Source: Gammaproteobacteria bacterium (GTDB taxonomy: Bacteria; Pseudomonadota; Gammaproteobacteria; HK1). From it: 64,000 nucleotides of DNA. Of the stretch, positions 25,269 through 34,368 are shown piece by piece. The notes under the pieces are model-generated. The model had not been told where the DNA came from. It searched no databases and saw nothing but the letters and a program-made list of their open reading frames with translations. How positions within the stretch are numbered: position 1 is the first letter of the stretch; each line of letters opens with the position of its first letter. Location: the NCBI GenBank assembly GCA_012103455.1, contig WLWT01000002.1, positions 372,001 through 436,000 on the forward strand. Direction: 5' to 3'. A program made the translations under genes and the position numbers.

Positions 25269-27992
25269 GTGTTCCTCCTCGCCCAATCTACGCACCGTAT
25301 GGTGGTTTCTTACCACGAGCAGTTTGGCCATCTTTATGTGCCTGCACTGCGGGCTCGTCTGCCGCATGTGGGCGGTTACTATCACGTTAGAACCAACACT
25401 TTAGGCTTTCGCTCGGATCGGGAATTCGTCAAACCCAAAGGGAAAAAACCCCGCATCTTGGTTTTGGGGGACTCGTTCGCTGCGGGTGATGGCTGCGATA
25501 TAGAGTCCTGCTTTCCAACCCTGATCGGCGACTATCTGGATGCGGAAGTCTACTGCTATGCTTTATCCGGCTCAGGACCCGATCAGCAATTGCTGATGCA
25601 CGAGCAGTTGGCTCTGGACGTTGAGGCGGATCTGATCGTGTGGGCCATCGCGGTACACACCATCGAGCGCATCGTGGCCGCGTTCAGGCCCACATTCGAT
25701 CCCGCCAATGGCCGCCATGTACTGGTGCCAAAGCCGTACTTCAAGCTGGTGGATGGTGAGTTGGAACTCAACCATGTGCCGGTTCCCAGGGAGCGTCCCG
25801 AGGTGAGTGAGGCGGCGGCGGGGGAGTACGAGCAGGGCCAACTACAGGCGCCGCTGCTCGAGCGCATCTACCTGTCGCCGCCGCTGCGGCCGGTGCGTAT
25901 GTTTATCCGCGATCATCTCTGGAGTCTGAAGGCGGGCCTGCGGGGCTCGGTCTACCGAATGACTGGCGTGCAGCCCTATCAGGACTACGAGAACCCGCAG
26001 TCATCGGGGTGGCAGTTCATGACCCGAATCATGCGGCGCTTCAAGGACAAACGCGGTGCTATTCCGGTCCTGGTAGTGCCGCTGCCCACATACACTTATT
26101 ACTCGGACAATTTGCGCCCCGTCTATCATGATCTCTTCGATGCCGCCATCGACGAGCAGGCCGGTTTTCACGTTTACAACGTTACCGCCGGTTTAGCGCC
26201 CCTCAGCCTGCGCGAGCGGGATCAATGTGGTCTGGATGATGGTCATTACTCCGAGTTCGGGCATGCGCAGATCGGACGGCTATTGGCCGATGAGATCGCA
26301 AGACGGGGCTTGCTCCGCAAGCCTAGTAGAGCGCTTGCGCCGGTATCTGAGCGAAGCTCGGGTTACGTGTTGGGAATAGCGTGTTTTTTTCATGGTTCGG
26401 CCGCTGCGTTGGTGCATGACGGGCAGGTGGTAAGCGCGGCTGACGAGAGCGTCTTTACCCGCAGGCCAGGCGAGATCGGCTTCCCGCAACTGGCGGCCAA
26501 TTATTGTCTTGAGGAGGCTGGCATTCAGCAAGAGGATCTGGATGCGGTGGTCTTTTACTGCAACCCCGCCTTTGTTTTGCGTGAGGCGTTGGCGGGGCTC
26601 GCCGGCGACGCGGCGCAGTGGACTAGCGAAGCCCATCTATGGTTGGAGCGGCGGGCGGACGTGTGTCAGCAAATCCGCCGTTATTTGCAGTTTGACGGCG
26701 TGGTGGCTATCGCCCAATACGAGCGGGCGATATGCGCGGCGGCGTACTACCCCTGCGGCTTTGAGCGGGCCGCCATCGTCGCCGTGGATGTGGCGGCCAA
26801 GAGCGTTATCTTCGGTAAAGGGGAGGCGGGCCGGATCGAAGTATTGGAACGCCGCTCCCTGGGCCGTAAGCAGACTATGGCGGGACTACTGGCCGAGGCG
26901 CGCGCGCTGGCCGGAGTGGAGGCGCTGGCGATCGTGGGTGCCGAGGATATCATGGCCGCCGAAGCCGATGCCCTGGAGCGCTCCTCGCCGCATAAGATAT
27001 GGTGTCAGCCGGCTATGGCTGCTGTCGCCGGGGCGATGGGGGCGGCACTTGATGCGTTTCACCATCGTCCCCAAGCTCAGCGAGTTTCACTGGTTCAGGT
27101 GGGTGCCGAACATGCCCGGCTGGGTCCCGGTTATGGTCACTTGGAATTGGGTGCTTACATTCTTACCAATGACTATGCGGCCCGGACTTTGGATAATGAG
27201 GCGCTTGCCCAAGAGCTTGCCGAGGCGTTGCTGGCCGGTGCCAGGGTTGGTTTGTTCGATGGCCGTATGGAAGTCAGCGCCCGTGGTTTGAGTGGGCGGG
27301 TGGTGTTGCACAGGCCGTCTGAAGTAAGCGGCAGTGGCGAACTTTTGGCCATACAAGCCGAGTATGCCGCCGAGTTGATCGCTGCCCCGGCAGCAGCGAG
27401 CCCGTTTGGTTTGCTGCGGGCACCAGCTGTTAGTGCCCAAGACAATAATCCGCCGGCGCGGTTTATCACGGTCGAGCGAAAAAGCGCTCCGCGTTTGTGG
27501 GACGTGTTGGAAGCTTATCGCCAGGTAGGCGGCGGCTCTGTTTTAGCGTTGGACTCATTGCGGTTGGCCGGTGAGCCATTGGCCTGTACCCCAGGAGATG
27601 CATACCGCTGTTTGATGCTGGGCGATATGCAGATGTTGGCGCTCGGCAACCGTCTATTGGAGAAGGATGCGCAAACCACTGCCTGTGCGCCCTTGCCGGT
27701 GTCAACGCGGGCCGAGGGGCCGCATCCGCTGGCCGCAGCACTGGCGGGTATTCATAGAAAATATTTAGCGGGGAAACATTTAGCGGATGCGCGGGCGGGA
27801 AGTGAGGGCGGTATGTCAGTGCCCGCCATCATTATCTTTGAAGCTTGCACATCGACATTGGCGCCACGGGCGTTGGCGCGGCACCTGACCCAAGGATGGC
27901 CGGACGAACCCGCTACTGCAACGATTCAGGCAGTCATAGAAGCGCTAGGCAAGCTACGTAGCCGGCTGCGCGGCTTGGCGGATGGGGATTGA
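25269..27992 (+). CDS. SGNH hydrolase fused to a degenerate carbamoyltransferase
   Basis: 907 residues from GTG 25269 (ATG at 25299 possible). Residues about 60-350 form an SGNH hydrolase: ILVLGDSFAAGDG with nucleophile Ser69, SGSGPDQQLL, and the terminal GLDDGHYSEFGHAQIG with Asp/His near 323-326. Residues about 365-815 align by eye with the neighbouring carbamoyltransferase: YVLGIACFFHGSAAALVHDG against ILGISAFYHDSAACLVQDG, and GEPLACTPGDAYRCLMLGDM against GEPIVCTPQDAYRCFMATGM. The active-site His-Asp has become His-Gly, the HxxxH metal site is AQYERAICAAAYY, and the EFGPRALGNRS motif is lost. The transferase half is therefore probably non-catalytic. A short C-terminal helical tail follows. 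Likely role: partner of the active enzyme on an extracellular glycan or small molecule (inference). Confidence 0.85.
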   Translation: MFLLAQSTHRMVVSYHEQFGHLYVPALRARLPHVGGYYHVRTNTLGFRSDREFVKPKGKKPRILVLGDSFAAGDGCDIESCFPTLIGDYLDAEVYCYALSGSGPDQQLLMHEQLALDVEADLIVWAIAVHTIERIVAAFRPTFDPANGRHVLVPKPYFKLVDGELELNHVPVPRERPEVSEAAAGEYEQGQLQAPLLERIYLSPPLRPVRMFIRDHLWSLKAGLRGSVYRMTGVQPYQDYENPQSSGWQFMTRIMRRFKDKRGAIPVLVVPLPTYTYYSDNLRPVYHDLFDAAIDEQAGFHVYNVTAGLAPLSLRERDQCGLDDGHYSEFGHAQIGRLLADEIARRGLLRKPSRALAPVSERSSGYVLGIACFFHGSAAALVHDGQVVSAADESVFTRRPGEIGFPQLAANYCLEEAGIQQEDLDAVVFYCNPAFVLREALAGLAGDAAQWTSEAHLWLERRADVCQQIRRYLQFDGVVAIAQYERAICAAAYYPCGFERAAIVAVDVAAKSVIFGKGEAGRIEVLERRSLGRKQTMAGLLAEARALAGVEALAIVGAEDIMAAEADALERSSPHKIWCQPAMAAVAGAMGAALDAFHHRPQAQRVSLVQVGAEHARLGPGYGHLELGAYILTNDYAARTLDNEALAQELAEALLAGARVGLFDGRMEVSARGLSGRVVLHRPSEVSGSGELLAIQAEYAAELIAAPAAASPFGLLRAPAVSAQDNNPPARFITVERKSAPRLWDVLEAYRQVGGGSVLALDSLRLAGEPLACTPGDAYRCLMLGDMQMLALGNRLLEKDAQTTACAPLPVSTRAEGPHPLAAALAGIHRKYLAGKHLADARAGSEGGMSVPAIIIFEACTSTLAPRALARHLTQGWPDEPATATIQAVIEALGKLRSRLRGLADGD

Positions 27993-28002
27993 CAGCTCTG
28001 GC

Positions 28003-28052
28003 GGCTCAGTTAACCCCCCTAGCCAGTTAACCCCCTGGTCAGTTAACCCCTT
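28003..28052. repeat. Three tandem 15-18 bp units between convergent genes
   Basis: CAGTTAACCCCC occurs three times in close tandem, with the spacers CTAGC and TGGT. The last unit supplies the stop codon of the leftward acyl-CoA ligase (TTA at 28039-28041). Confidence 0.75.
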
Positions 28053-29598
28053 TGGACTGATCCGGCCAAAAGGGTTCGCGCAGCTTTGTTTTTAAAATTT
28101 TCCCCGCCCCCGATAGTGGCATCGGCGCGTCGCGAAACGATACGCTGCGCGGACATTTGAAGCCGGCGATAAGGCTCCTGCAAAAAGCGATCAATTCTTC
28201 TTGCGTGGCCGGCTGATTGGCGTGCAACCTGACAATCGCATGTACCGACTCGCCCCACTGCTCGTTCGGAATGCCGATAACAGCGCATTCCACCACCGCT
28301 TCATGCTGGTAAAGCGCGTTTTCCACCTCCGCTGAATAAATGTTCTCGCCGCCGGAGATGATCATGTCTTTAATTCTATCGATGACATAGATATATCCCC
28401 GTTCATCCATGTAGCCGGCATCGCCGGAATGTAGCCAGCCGTCTTTGATGGTGTTGGCGGTCAACTCTGGCTGGCGCCAATAGCCTTGCATGACATGGGC
28501 GCCGCGCGAGCAGATCTCGCCGATGGTGCCGCGCGGCACTTCCTGTCCTTGGCCGTCCTTAATCGTCAGCTCTACACCGATGACCGCCCTGCCAGCAGAC
28601 TTGAACATGCCGGCATTGGGGCCTGCCAGAACGTGACACTCAGGCCCCGAGGTGGAGACTAAGGGCGAGCATTCAGTTTGTCCGTAAGCATGAGTAAAAC
28701 CACAGTCGGGCATCACTTCCATGGCGCGCACTATGATGGCCTCCGGCATGGGCGAGGCGCCGTAGGTGATGCCCCGTACGCTACTGAGATCATAATTCAG
28801 CACATCCGGGTCGTTGACCACCATGTTAACCATGGTGGGCACCAACAGCGTGTTGGTTATCCCATGGGTCTGGATGGCTTGCAGGGTGGCCTCGGGGGCG
28901 AACGCTGGAATGACGATATGGGTCCCGGCCACGGCGGTCACGCCGAAGATGGCGCATCCGTCGGCGATGTGAAACATGGGCGCGGCATGTAACCATTTCA
29001 TGTCGGTGGCCAAACCGAGCGCGGGTACGGCGTTGTAGGAATTGGTCACCAGATTGCGGTGGCTCAACATCACGCCTTTGGAGCGGCCCGTGGTGCCGCC
29101 GGTGTAGAACAAGCCAGCCAAGTCCTCATAACCGCGGTTCGTATCTTCCATAGGCGGGTGACTGGCCACCAATTGTTCATAGTCCAATAAACCGTCGGGA
29201 CAATTATTGTCACCCACGTAAATCACGTGTGCCACCGTATCCAACTTGCCTTGCAACGCCGCCAATACGGGCAAGAATCGATCATCTATCAACAGCACCC
29301 GGCTGCCCGAATCGTTCAACCAAAATTCTATTTCCGGGGCGGCTAGGCGAATGTTGATGGGCACGAATACGCCGCCAGCCCAGGGTGTGGCATAAAAATA
29401 TTCGAGATAACGATCGCTATTTAAGGCAAGAATGGCGGCGCGTTCTCCATCTTTGATGCCTAGGGAGTACAGAGCGGCGGCCAGGCGCGCTATCCGCTCG
29501 CGCGCCTCTAGCCAAGTACGTTCACGGCCTGCGCAAAACGACGCTATTTCATTACCTTTGATCTGTACGGCGCGTTTGAGGGCTTGGGTGAGGTGCAT
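28039..29598 (-). CDS. AMP-forming acyl-CoA ligase
   Basis: 519 residues, class I adenylate-forming enzyme. Motifs in order: LFYTGGTTGRSKGVMLSHRN (P-loop), AYGQTECSPLVST, GYWRQPELTANTIKDGWLHSGD with YIYVIDRIKDMIISGGENIYS, and the C-terminal lysine in GKILKTKLRE. It activates a carboxylic acid as acyl-AMP and transfers it to CoA. The acid is unknown; fatty-acyl or crotonobetaine/carnitine-type ligases are similar in size. It is the last gene of a seven-gene leftward operon that begins with a CaiD-like crotonase. Confidence 0.93.
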   Translation of the reverse strand: MHLTQALKRAVQIKGNEIASFCAGRERTWLEARERIARLAAALYSLGIKDGERAAILALNSDRYLEYFYATPWAGGVFVPINIRLAAPEIEFWLNDSGSRVLLIDDRFLPVLAALQGKLDTVAHVIYVGDNNCPDGLLDYEQLVASHPPMEDTNRGYEDLAGLFYTGGTTGRSKGVMLSHRNLVTNSYNAVPALGLATDMKWLHAAPMFHIADGCAIFGVTAVAGTHIVIPAFAPEATLQAIQTHGITNTLLVPTMVNMVVNDPDVLNYDLSSVRGITYGASPMPEAIIVRAMEVMPDCGFTHAYGQTECSPLVSTSGPECHVLAGPNAGMFKSAGRAVIGVELTIKDGQGQEVPRGTIGEICSRGAHVMQGYWRQPELTANTIKDGWLHSGDAGYMDERGYIYVIDRIKDMIISGGENIYSAEVENALYQHEAVVECAVIGIPNEQWGESVHAIVRLHANQPATQEELIAFCRSLIAGFKCPRSVSFRDAPMPLSGAGKILKTKLREPFWPDQSKGVN

Positions 29599-29618
29599 AG
29601 GTAGTACTACTCTTGAGC

Positions 29619-31097
29619 TTAAGAGGTGTTAATCCGATCCAAAGGGTACATAGGCCGGCGTAGCTTGCGGTAGTTAAGACATGAGTTATCCGATGTGGTG
29701 ACGCCGGTACCGTCTAACGTAATGGTGTGCTTAGGTAAGTGGCCAAAACCTGCTCTGTAGTGAATACGCGATTTCAGCAATAGATACCTATGCCGCTCGG
29801 GCTGTATGCCCATGGAGGTAAATACACCTAAGTCCCACGGCTCATGGTGTGCCGATACCACGACTATTTGCATGTTGCCGGTATCGAAAACAGCGCTTGG
29901 GCCCATGTGAACTTCAATGCCCGTATACATCGGGCCATGCACTTTGAAGCGCCCGTCACTCAACGTTTTCACCCGTCCGCGAAGGCGTAGCGGTTGCCCC
30001 TGGACACCCAGGTTGGGCATGTGCGTGTTACCGCCAAGGTCTATTTCCACTTCGCTGCCAACACCTGCCGCCGCCATGGTTTGAACGGCCTGCGGATCCC
30101 AAACAGCGGCCACGATGACGTCTTCCAATCCGGCGGCATGCACAGTGGCTATCACCGTCATGACATCCTGGGTGCCGCCCGATCCGCAATTGTCGGCATG
30201 GTCTAGCAAAATGATGGGTCCTTCATCCAATGTCCGCGCCTTGGCGATGGACTCATGCAAGGGCCGGTGGTGATAGATGAATGATTCCCTCGCGTCCCAA
30301 ATATCGTGTAATAGCTCATCGCGTAGCGCATCGGCCAGGTGTTGATCGCCGTCAGTGACGATGATGACGGAGGTTCCCGCATCGGCCATATCAGCCAATG
30401 CAAAACCGCCGAACACCGTTGCCGCCAGTACGGTTTTGCGTGCTTCGAAGGTGCGGCATTTGGCGATCAGCGAGCGCATGGGTTCGTCACCGGTGCCTTG
30501 GCACAAGGTCTGCGAGAGTACTTGGGAGCGGCCCCAGGCAGTGACCGGCGTTTTAGTGCCGTTGACTGTATCGAGCACAATCTGTCCCACCTGCTCGGCC
30601 ATTTCATACATATCGGTGTGGGGGTAGGTTTTGTAGCCGATGAGTGCGGTGCAGTTTTGCACCATCGCCGGTGTGAGATTGCAATGTAAGTCGCAGGTGA
30701 CCGCGATGGGAATACCGGGCGCGATGGCGCGGATGCGTTCCAGCAGCACGCCCTCACCATCGTCTACATGCTCACAGACCATGGCGCCGTGAAGATCCAA
30801 CAAGACCGCATCGCATCCTCGGCCCACGGTATCGCAGATGAGCCCGCACATATACTCAAATGCTGCCTCTGTCACCGGTCCTGAAGGCATCGCCTCCGCT
30901 GCCACCGGCGTGATAACCGTTGCCCCCGCGCCGCGGGCTAATTTCATGTACGCCGCAATCGGCATCCGGGTTTGCGCATAGACGTCCTGAATGACGCTGC
31001 CTGCGTAAGCACCCCAGGCACAAAAGCGCTGCCAATCCGTCACAATGGGTGAAAACGTGTTGGTCTCGTGTTTCATCATCGCCACGACGATGCGCAT
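29619..31097 (-). CDS. M81/MlrC family metallopeptidase-like protein
   Basis: 492 residues of the DUF1485/MlrC_C family. The N-terminal half reads RIVVAMMKHETNTFSPIVTD, VLLDLHGAMVCEHVDDGEG (candidate metal site), TCDLHCNLTPAMVQNC and IGYKTYPHTDMYEMAEQ. The C-terminal half has ILLDHADNCGSGGTQDVMTV and VSAHHEPWDLGVFTSMG. The founder, MlrC, acts late in microcystin breakdown on linear peptides, but relatives are common in genomes with no microcystin link. It lies after the ABC permeases and before the ligase, so it probably processes the imported amino-acid-like substrate. Confidence 0.9.
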   Translation of the reverse strand: MRIVVAMMKHETNTFSPIVTDWQRFCAWGAYAGSVIQDVYAQTRMPIAAYMKLARGAGATVITPVAAEAMPSGPVTEAAFEYMCGLICDTVGRGCDAVLLDLHGAMVCEHVDDGEGVLLERIRAIAPGIPIAVTCDLHCNLTPAMVQNCTALIGYKTYPHTDMYEMAEQVGQIVLDTVNGTKTPVTAWGRSQVLSQTLCQGTGDEPMRSLIAKCRTFEARKTVLAATVFGGFALADMADAGTSVIIVTDGDQHLADALRDELLHDIWDARESFIYHHRPLHESIAKARTLDEGPIILLDHADNCGSGGTQDVMTVIATVHAAGLEDVIVAAVWDPQAVQTMAAAGVGSEVEIDLGGNTHMPNLGVQGQPLRLRGRVKTLSDGRFKVHGPMYTGIEVHMGPSAVFDTGNMQIVVVSAHHEPWDLGVFTSMGIQPERHRYLLLKSRIHYRAGFGHLPKHTITLDGTGVTTSDNSCLNYRKLRRPMYPLDRINTS

Positions 31098-31165
31098 CGA
31101 GTCATTCTCCTGTTAGCGCTCTCCGTGTGCTGGTAGCAGTGGGTGCTGGTAGCAGTGGCGGTTTG

Positions 31166-31954
31166 TTAACGCCCCAAGACACTAGTGCCAGCGCCGGATG
31201 CCGTGGTCGGTTCACGTTCACGCAGATGTGCCATCCAGCGTTTCTCCCACCACCCGAAGCCGCGCGTAATGCAATACACCAAGATGAGATACAGCACCGC
31301 TGAGGTAATAAATCCTTCATAGGCCAGATAATAGCGTCCGTTTAGCCACCGGCCTACGCCTAGAATATCCTGCAAGGTAATGGTGCTGGCAATGACCGAT
31401 GCGTGCAGCATGAAGATGACTTCGTTGGAATAAGCCGGTAGTGAGCGGCGCAGAGCGCTCGGTAGAACAATTCGCCGCAATACGGTCCAGCGGGACATGC
31501 CGCAGGCCCGCGCTGCTTCCACTTCGCCCGCCGGTGTCGTGGCGATAGCGCCGCGCAGGATTTCTGTGGTGTACGCCGTGGTGTTCAAGGTGAAGGCGAT
31601 ATAAGCGCACCACCAGGCGCTAGATAGAACCGGTTCCCACAAAAAGCTCTCGCGGATCACTTCGAACTGACCCAGCCCGTAATAGATGAGATAGGTTTGC
31701 ACCAGTAACGGTGTGCCGCGGAAACAATAGGTGTATATCCACACGGGTTTATTGATGCCGCCCCTAGTGGAGGTTCTGGCGATGGCCAGCGGAACGCACA
31801 GCAAGGCCCCGGTGATGAGCGCGGCAAAGGTCAGTTGCAAGGTGATGACGGCGCCCCACAAAAAGCGATCAAAATGCTGCACGATAAGATAAACATGTAT
31901 CGGCAGATGGTTATCGCTCACCATCTCCAGCCATTCCCAAAAGCCCGCCTCCAT
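31166..31954 (-). CDS. Polar amino acid ABC transporter permease (HisM-like)
   Basis: 262 residues from the ATG at 31954, whose first base is the last base of the upstream permease stop (TGATG). Upstream in-frame residues overlap that gene and are not used. Membrane segments include FLWGAVITLQLTFAALITG, and the EAA loop is EVEAARACGMSRWTVLRRIVLP, as in HisM/ArtM/GlnP permeases. It forms the channel with the 32 kb permease and works with the binding protein and ATPase encoded just upstream. Confidence 0.93.
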   Translation of the reverse strand: MEAGFWEWLEMVSDNHLPIHVYLIVQHFDRFLWGAVITLQLTFAALITGALLCVPLAIARTSTRGGINKPVWIYTYCFRGTPLLVQTYLIYYGLGQFEVIRESFLWEPVLSSAWWCAYIAFTLNTTAYTTEILRGAIATTPAGEVEAARACGMSRWTVLRRIVLPSALRRSLPAYSNEVIFMLHASVIASTITLQDILGVGRWLNGRYYLAYEGFITSAVLYLILVYCITRGFGWWEKRWMAHLREREPTTASGAGTSVLGR

Positions 31955-32649
31955 CAGCCGGTACTCTCCCGCAGGCCCGCGCTGTAGCGTTTGTCCAACC
32001 ACTTCAGGCCGAGTTCGGACAGGGCGGTGAGGATGAGGTAAATCACCAGCACGGCGAACATGAAGGTGAAGAGTTGGCGGGTCGAGCGCCCGGCGGTCAG
32101 CGCGTTATAGACTAGATCCTGCAAACCGATGATGGAGACCAACGCCGTGGTCTTGATGAGCACCAGCCAATTGTTGGTAAAACCGGGCAGCGCATAGCGC
32201 ACCATCTGCGGCCAGATGATATGGCGGAATATAAGCGCTCCCGGCATGCCGCAGGCGATACCCGCTTCGATCTGTCCGCGCGGGATGGCGAGGATGGCGC
32301 CACGGAAGGTCTCCGTCATGTAAGCGCCGAAGATAAAGCCGATGGTGCCAAAACCGGCGACGAATTGGCTGACTAGAACGAAGTCCCAAAGACCGGTCCA
32401 CTCGCCTAAGTCGTTGATGAGTTTTTGACCGCCGTAGTAGATGAGTAACATCAACACCAGATCGGGGATCCCCCGCACCAGGGTGGTATACGCATCGGCG
32501 AGCATCACCGCTAACTTGGCCCCCGACAGCTTGGCCCACGCGCCTAGCAGGCCTAGGGTGAGCGCCAGTAACAAAGACGCCAGCCCTAGCTGAACGGTGG
32601 TTACGGTGCCATCCCAAAGGAGGCCGCGGTAGGCGAATATCTGCTCCAC
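31954..32649 (-). CDS. Polar amino acid ABC transporter permease (HisQ-like)
   Basis: 231 residues with about five helices: an N-terminal GTVTTVQLGLASLLLALTLG, TLVRGIPDLVLMLLIYYGGQ (typical of HisQ/ArtQ), the EAA loop GQIEAGIACGMPGALIFRHI and LIKTTALVSIIGLQDLVYNA. It is co-translated with the second permease through a one-base stop-start overlap. It is preceded by the binding-protein gene at 71 bp. Confidence 0.94.
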   Translation of the reverse strand: MEQIFAYRGLLWDGTVTTVQLGLASLLLALTLGLLGAWAKLSGAKLAVMLADAYTTLVRGIPDLVLMLLIYYGGQKLINDLGEWTGLWDFVLVSQFVAGFGTIGFIFGAYMTETFRGAILAIPRGQIEAGIACGMPGALIFRHIIWPQMVRYALPGFTNNWLVLIKTTALVSIIGLQDLVYNALTAGRSTRQLFTFMFAVLVIYLILTALSELGLKWLDKRYSAGLRESTG

Positions 32650-32720
32650 TGTTATATCTTGGGGGCATATAGTGGCGGGCGCCTGCGCGTGCGGCCGCCA
32701 CCGGTGCGTATCTTCTTGTC

Positions 32721-33497
32721 TTAACCGCCGTAGATGTCGATATCAAAGTACTTATCGTTGATGGTCTTATAGATACCGTTGGCGCGAATGGTTTCGATCG
32801 CTTTGTTGAGGGCTTCCAGCAACTCATTATCCGCTTTGCGTACGGCGACGCCAGCGCCCTCGCCGTGGCACTGCTGATCGTTGTGATCGCCGCCGAGGAA
32901 AGCAAAGCCTTGACCTTCCGGTTTGCTCAAGAAACTCCCGATGGCTTGCAGGGAATCGGACATCTGCGCATCCAGCCGGCCCGCTGCCAAGTCCTGAAAG
33001 ACTTCCTCTTGGGTGGTGTACAGCACTAATTCGGCTTCAGGAAATGCTTTCTCGACGTAACACTGATGGGTAGTGCTGCGTTGAACGCCCACGCGCTGGC
33101 CGGCCAGCGCTTGCGCCGTATCGCTCAAACCGGAGTCTTTTTTGGCCACCAGCCGGGCCGGTGTGTTGTAGTACTTAACGGAAAAGTTGACCCGCTTTTT
33201 GCGCTCTTCAGTGATCGACATGGAGGCGACGATAGCATCGAACTTCCTCGCCATCAGCGCAGGGATCATGCCGTCCCAGTCCTGCTCCACCAACGTGCAC
33301 TTGCGGCCCATTTCCTCACACAAGACCATGGCGATATCGATGTCAAATCCTGTTAACGTTCCGTCCGCTTTTTTCCAGGAGAACGGAGGATAGGCGCCCT
33401 CCACGCCTATACGCAGCTCTGCGCCCAGCGACGGTGTGCTCAAGGTGAGGGCCAGCACGCCGGCTGAAAGAAGGCTTGATAGTTTTTTAACATTCAT
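32721..33497 (-). CDS. Periplasmic polar amino acid binding protein
   Basis: 258 residues. The signal peptide MNVKKLSSLLSAGVLALTLS ends near SLGA|ELRIG. The mature protein shows ELRIGVEGAYPPFSWKKADG, TGFDIDIAMVLCEEMGRKC, ARKFDAIVASMSITEERKKR, VGVQRSTTHQCYVEK and NGIYKTINDKYFDIDIYG, the SBP_bac_3 pattern of HisJ/ArgT/LAO proteins. The arginine that holds the ligand carboxylate corresponds to one in SITEERKKRV. It delivers the solute to the two permeases. The exact ligand is not deducible. Confidence 0.94.
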   Translation of the reverse strand: MNVKKLSSLLSAGVLALTLSTPSLGAELRIGVEGAYPPFSWKKADGTLTGFDIDIAMVLCEEMGRKCTLVEQDWDGMIPALMARKFDAIVASMSITEERKKRVNFSVKYYNTPARLVAKKDSGLSDTAQALAGQRVGVQRSTTHQCYVEKAFPEAELVLYTTQEEVFQDLAAGRLDAQMSDSLQAIGSFLSKPEGQGFAFLGGDHNDQQCHGEGAGVAVRKADNELLEALNKAIETIRANGIYKTINDKYFDIDIYGG

Positions 33498-33543
33498 GGA
33501 CTCGTTCCTCGTTTAATAATCGACGATGTTACCCGCCGCTTGT

Positions 33544-34317
33544 TTATCGGAGAGTTCTGGACAAAAACTGCCGAAACCGTTCCGACTTCGGCTGTTCGAA
33601 AATATCTGCTGGACTGCCTGCCTCCTCTATGCGCCCCTCGTGCAGAAATACCACTTTGTTACAGACGTCTTTGGCGAAACCCATTTCATGGGTAACGACG
33701 AGCATGGTGCGTCCCTCTTCGGCCAATGCTCTCATCACTTTGAGTACTTCTCCAACCAACTCCGGATCCAGGGCGGAGGTGGGCTCGTCGAACAGCAGCA
33801 CGTCGGGCTCCATCGCTAGCGCCCGGGCAATGGCCGTGCGTTGTTGTTGGCCGCCGGACAGATGTGCTGGAAAATAATCGCGGCGCTCGTAGATGCCGAC
33901 TTTGTGTAGCAATTCGTCGGCCCGCTCAATGGCTCTCGTTTTGCATAAGCCGAGCACATGCACGGGCGCTTCGATGACGTTTTGCAGCACTGTCATGTGG
34001 GTCCAGAGATTGAAACTCTGGAACACCATCCCTAAGCGGGTGCGAATGCGTTCCACTTGGCGCCGGTCCGCCGGTATCATCTCTCCTGCGCGGGTGGTGC
34101 GCATGGCGATAGTCTCGCCGTTGACTGTCACCGTCCCCGCACTGGGGATTTCCAGCATATTTATGCAGCGCAAAAGAGTGCTTTTGCCGGATCCGGAAGC
34201 GCCCAGTATGGATACCACGTCGCCGCCATCGGCACTCACCGTGATGCCTTTTAGAACCTCGACTGAGCCGAAGGACTTGTGAATGCCCCGCGCGAGCAGA
34301 ACGGGAGTAGGGCTCAC
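33544..34317 (-). CDS. Polar amino acid ABC transporter ATPase (HisP-like)
   Basis: 257 residues. Walker A is GASGSGKSTLLRCINMLE, the signature is HLSGGQQQRTAIARALAMEP, Walker B is VLLFDEPTSALDPELVGEVL, and the switch histidine is in VVTHEMGFAKDV. The insertion GEMIPADRRQVERIRTRLGM is characteristic of HisP/ArtP. It powers the permease pair encoded downstream. It is 51 bp after the CaiD-like gene and 46 bp before the binding protein. Confidence 0.96.
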   Translation of the reverse strand: MSPTPVLLARGIHKSFGSVEVLKGITVSADGGDVVSILGASGSGKSTLLRCINMLEIPSAGTVTVNGETIAMRTTRAGEMIPADRRQVERIRTRLGMVFQSFNLWTHMTVLQNVIEAPVHVLGLCKTRAIERADELLHKVGIYERRDYFPAHLSGGQQQRTAIARALAMEPDVLLFDEPTSALDPELVGEVLKVMRALAEEGRTMLVVTHEMGFAKDVCNKVVFLHEGRIEEAGSPADIFEQPKSERFRQFLSRTLR

Positions 34318-34368
34318 GTTGACAACTTACCGTAGGTTTTGACGCGGTATTTCAGACAGTACACCGAG

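Noticed and set aside
28003..28052. Bidirectional terminator between convergent genes
   Set aside because: The sequence is a three-copy direct repeat; no stable inverted repeat with T runs is present.
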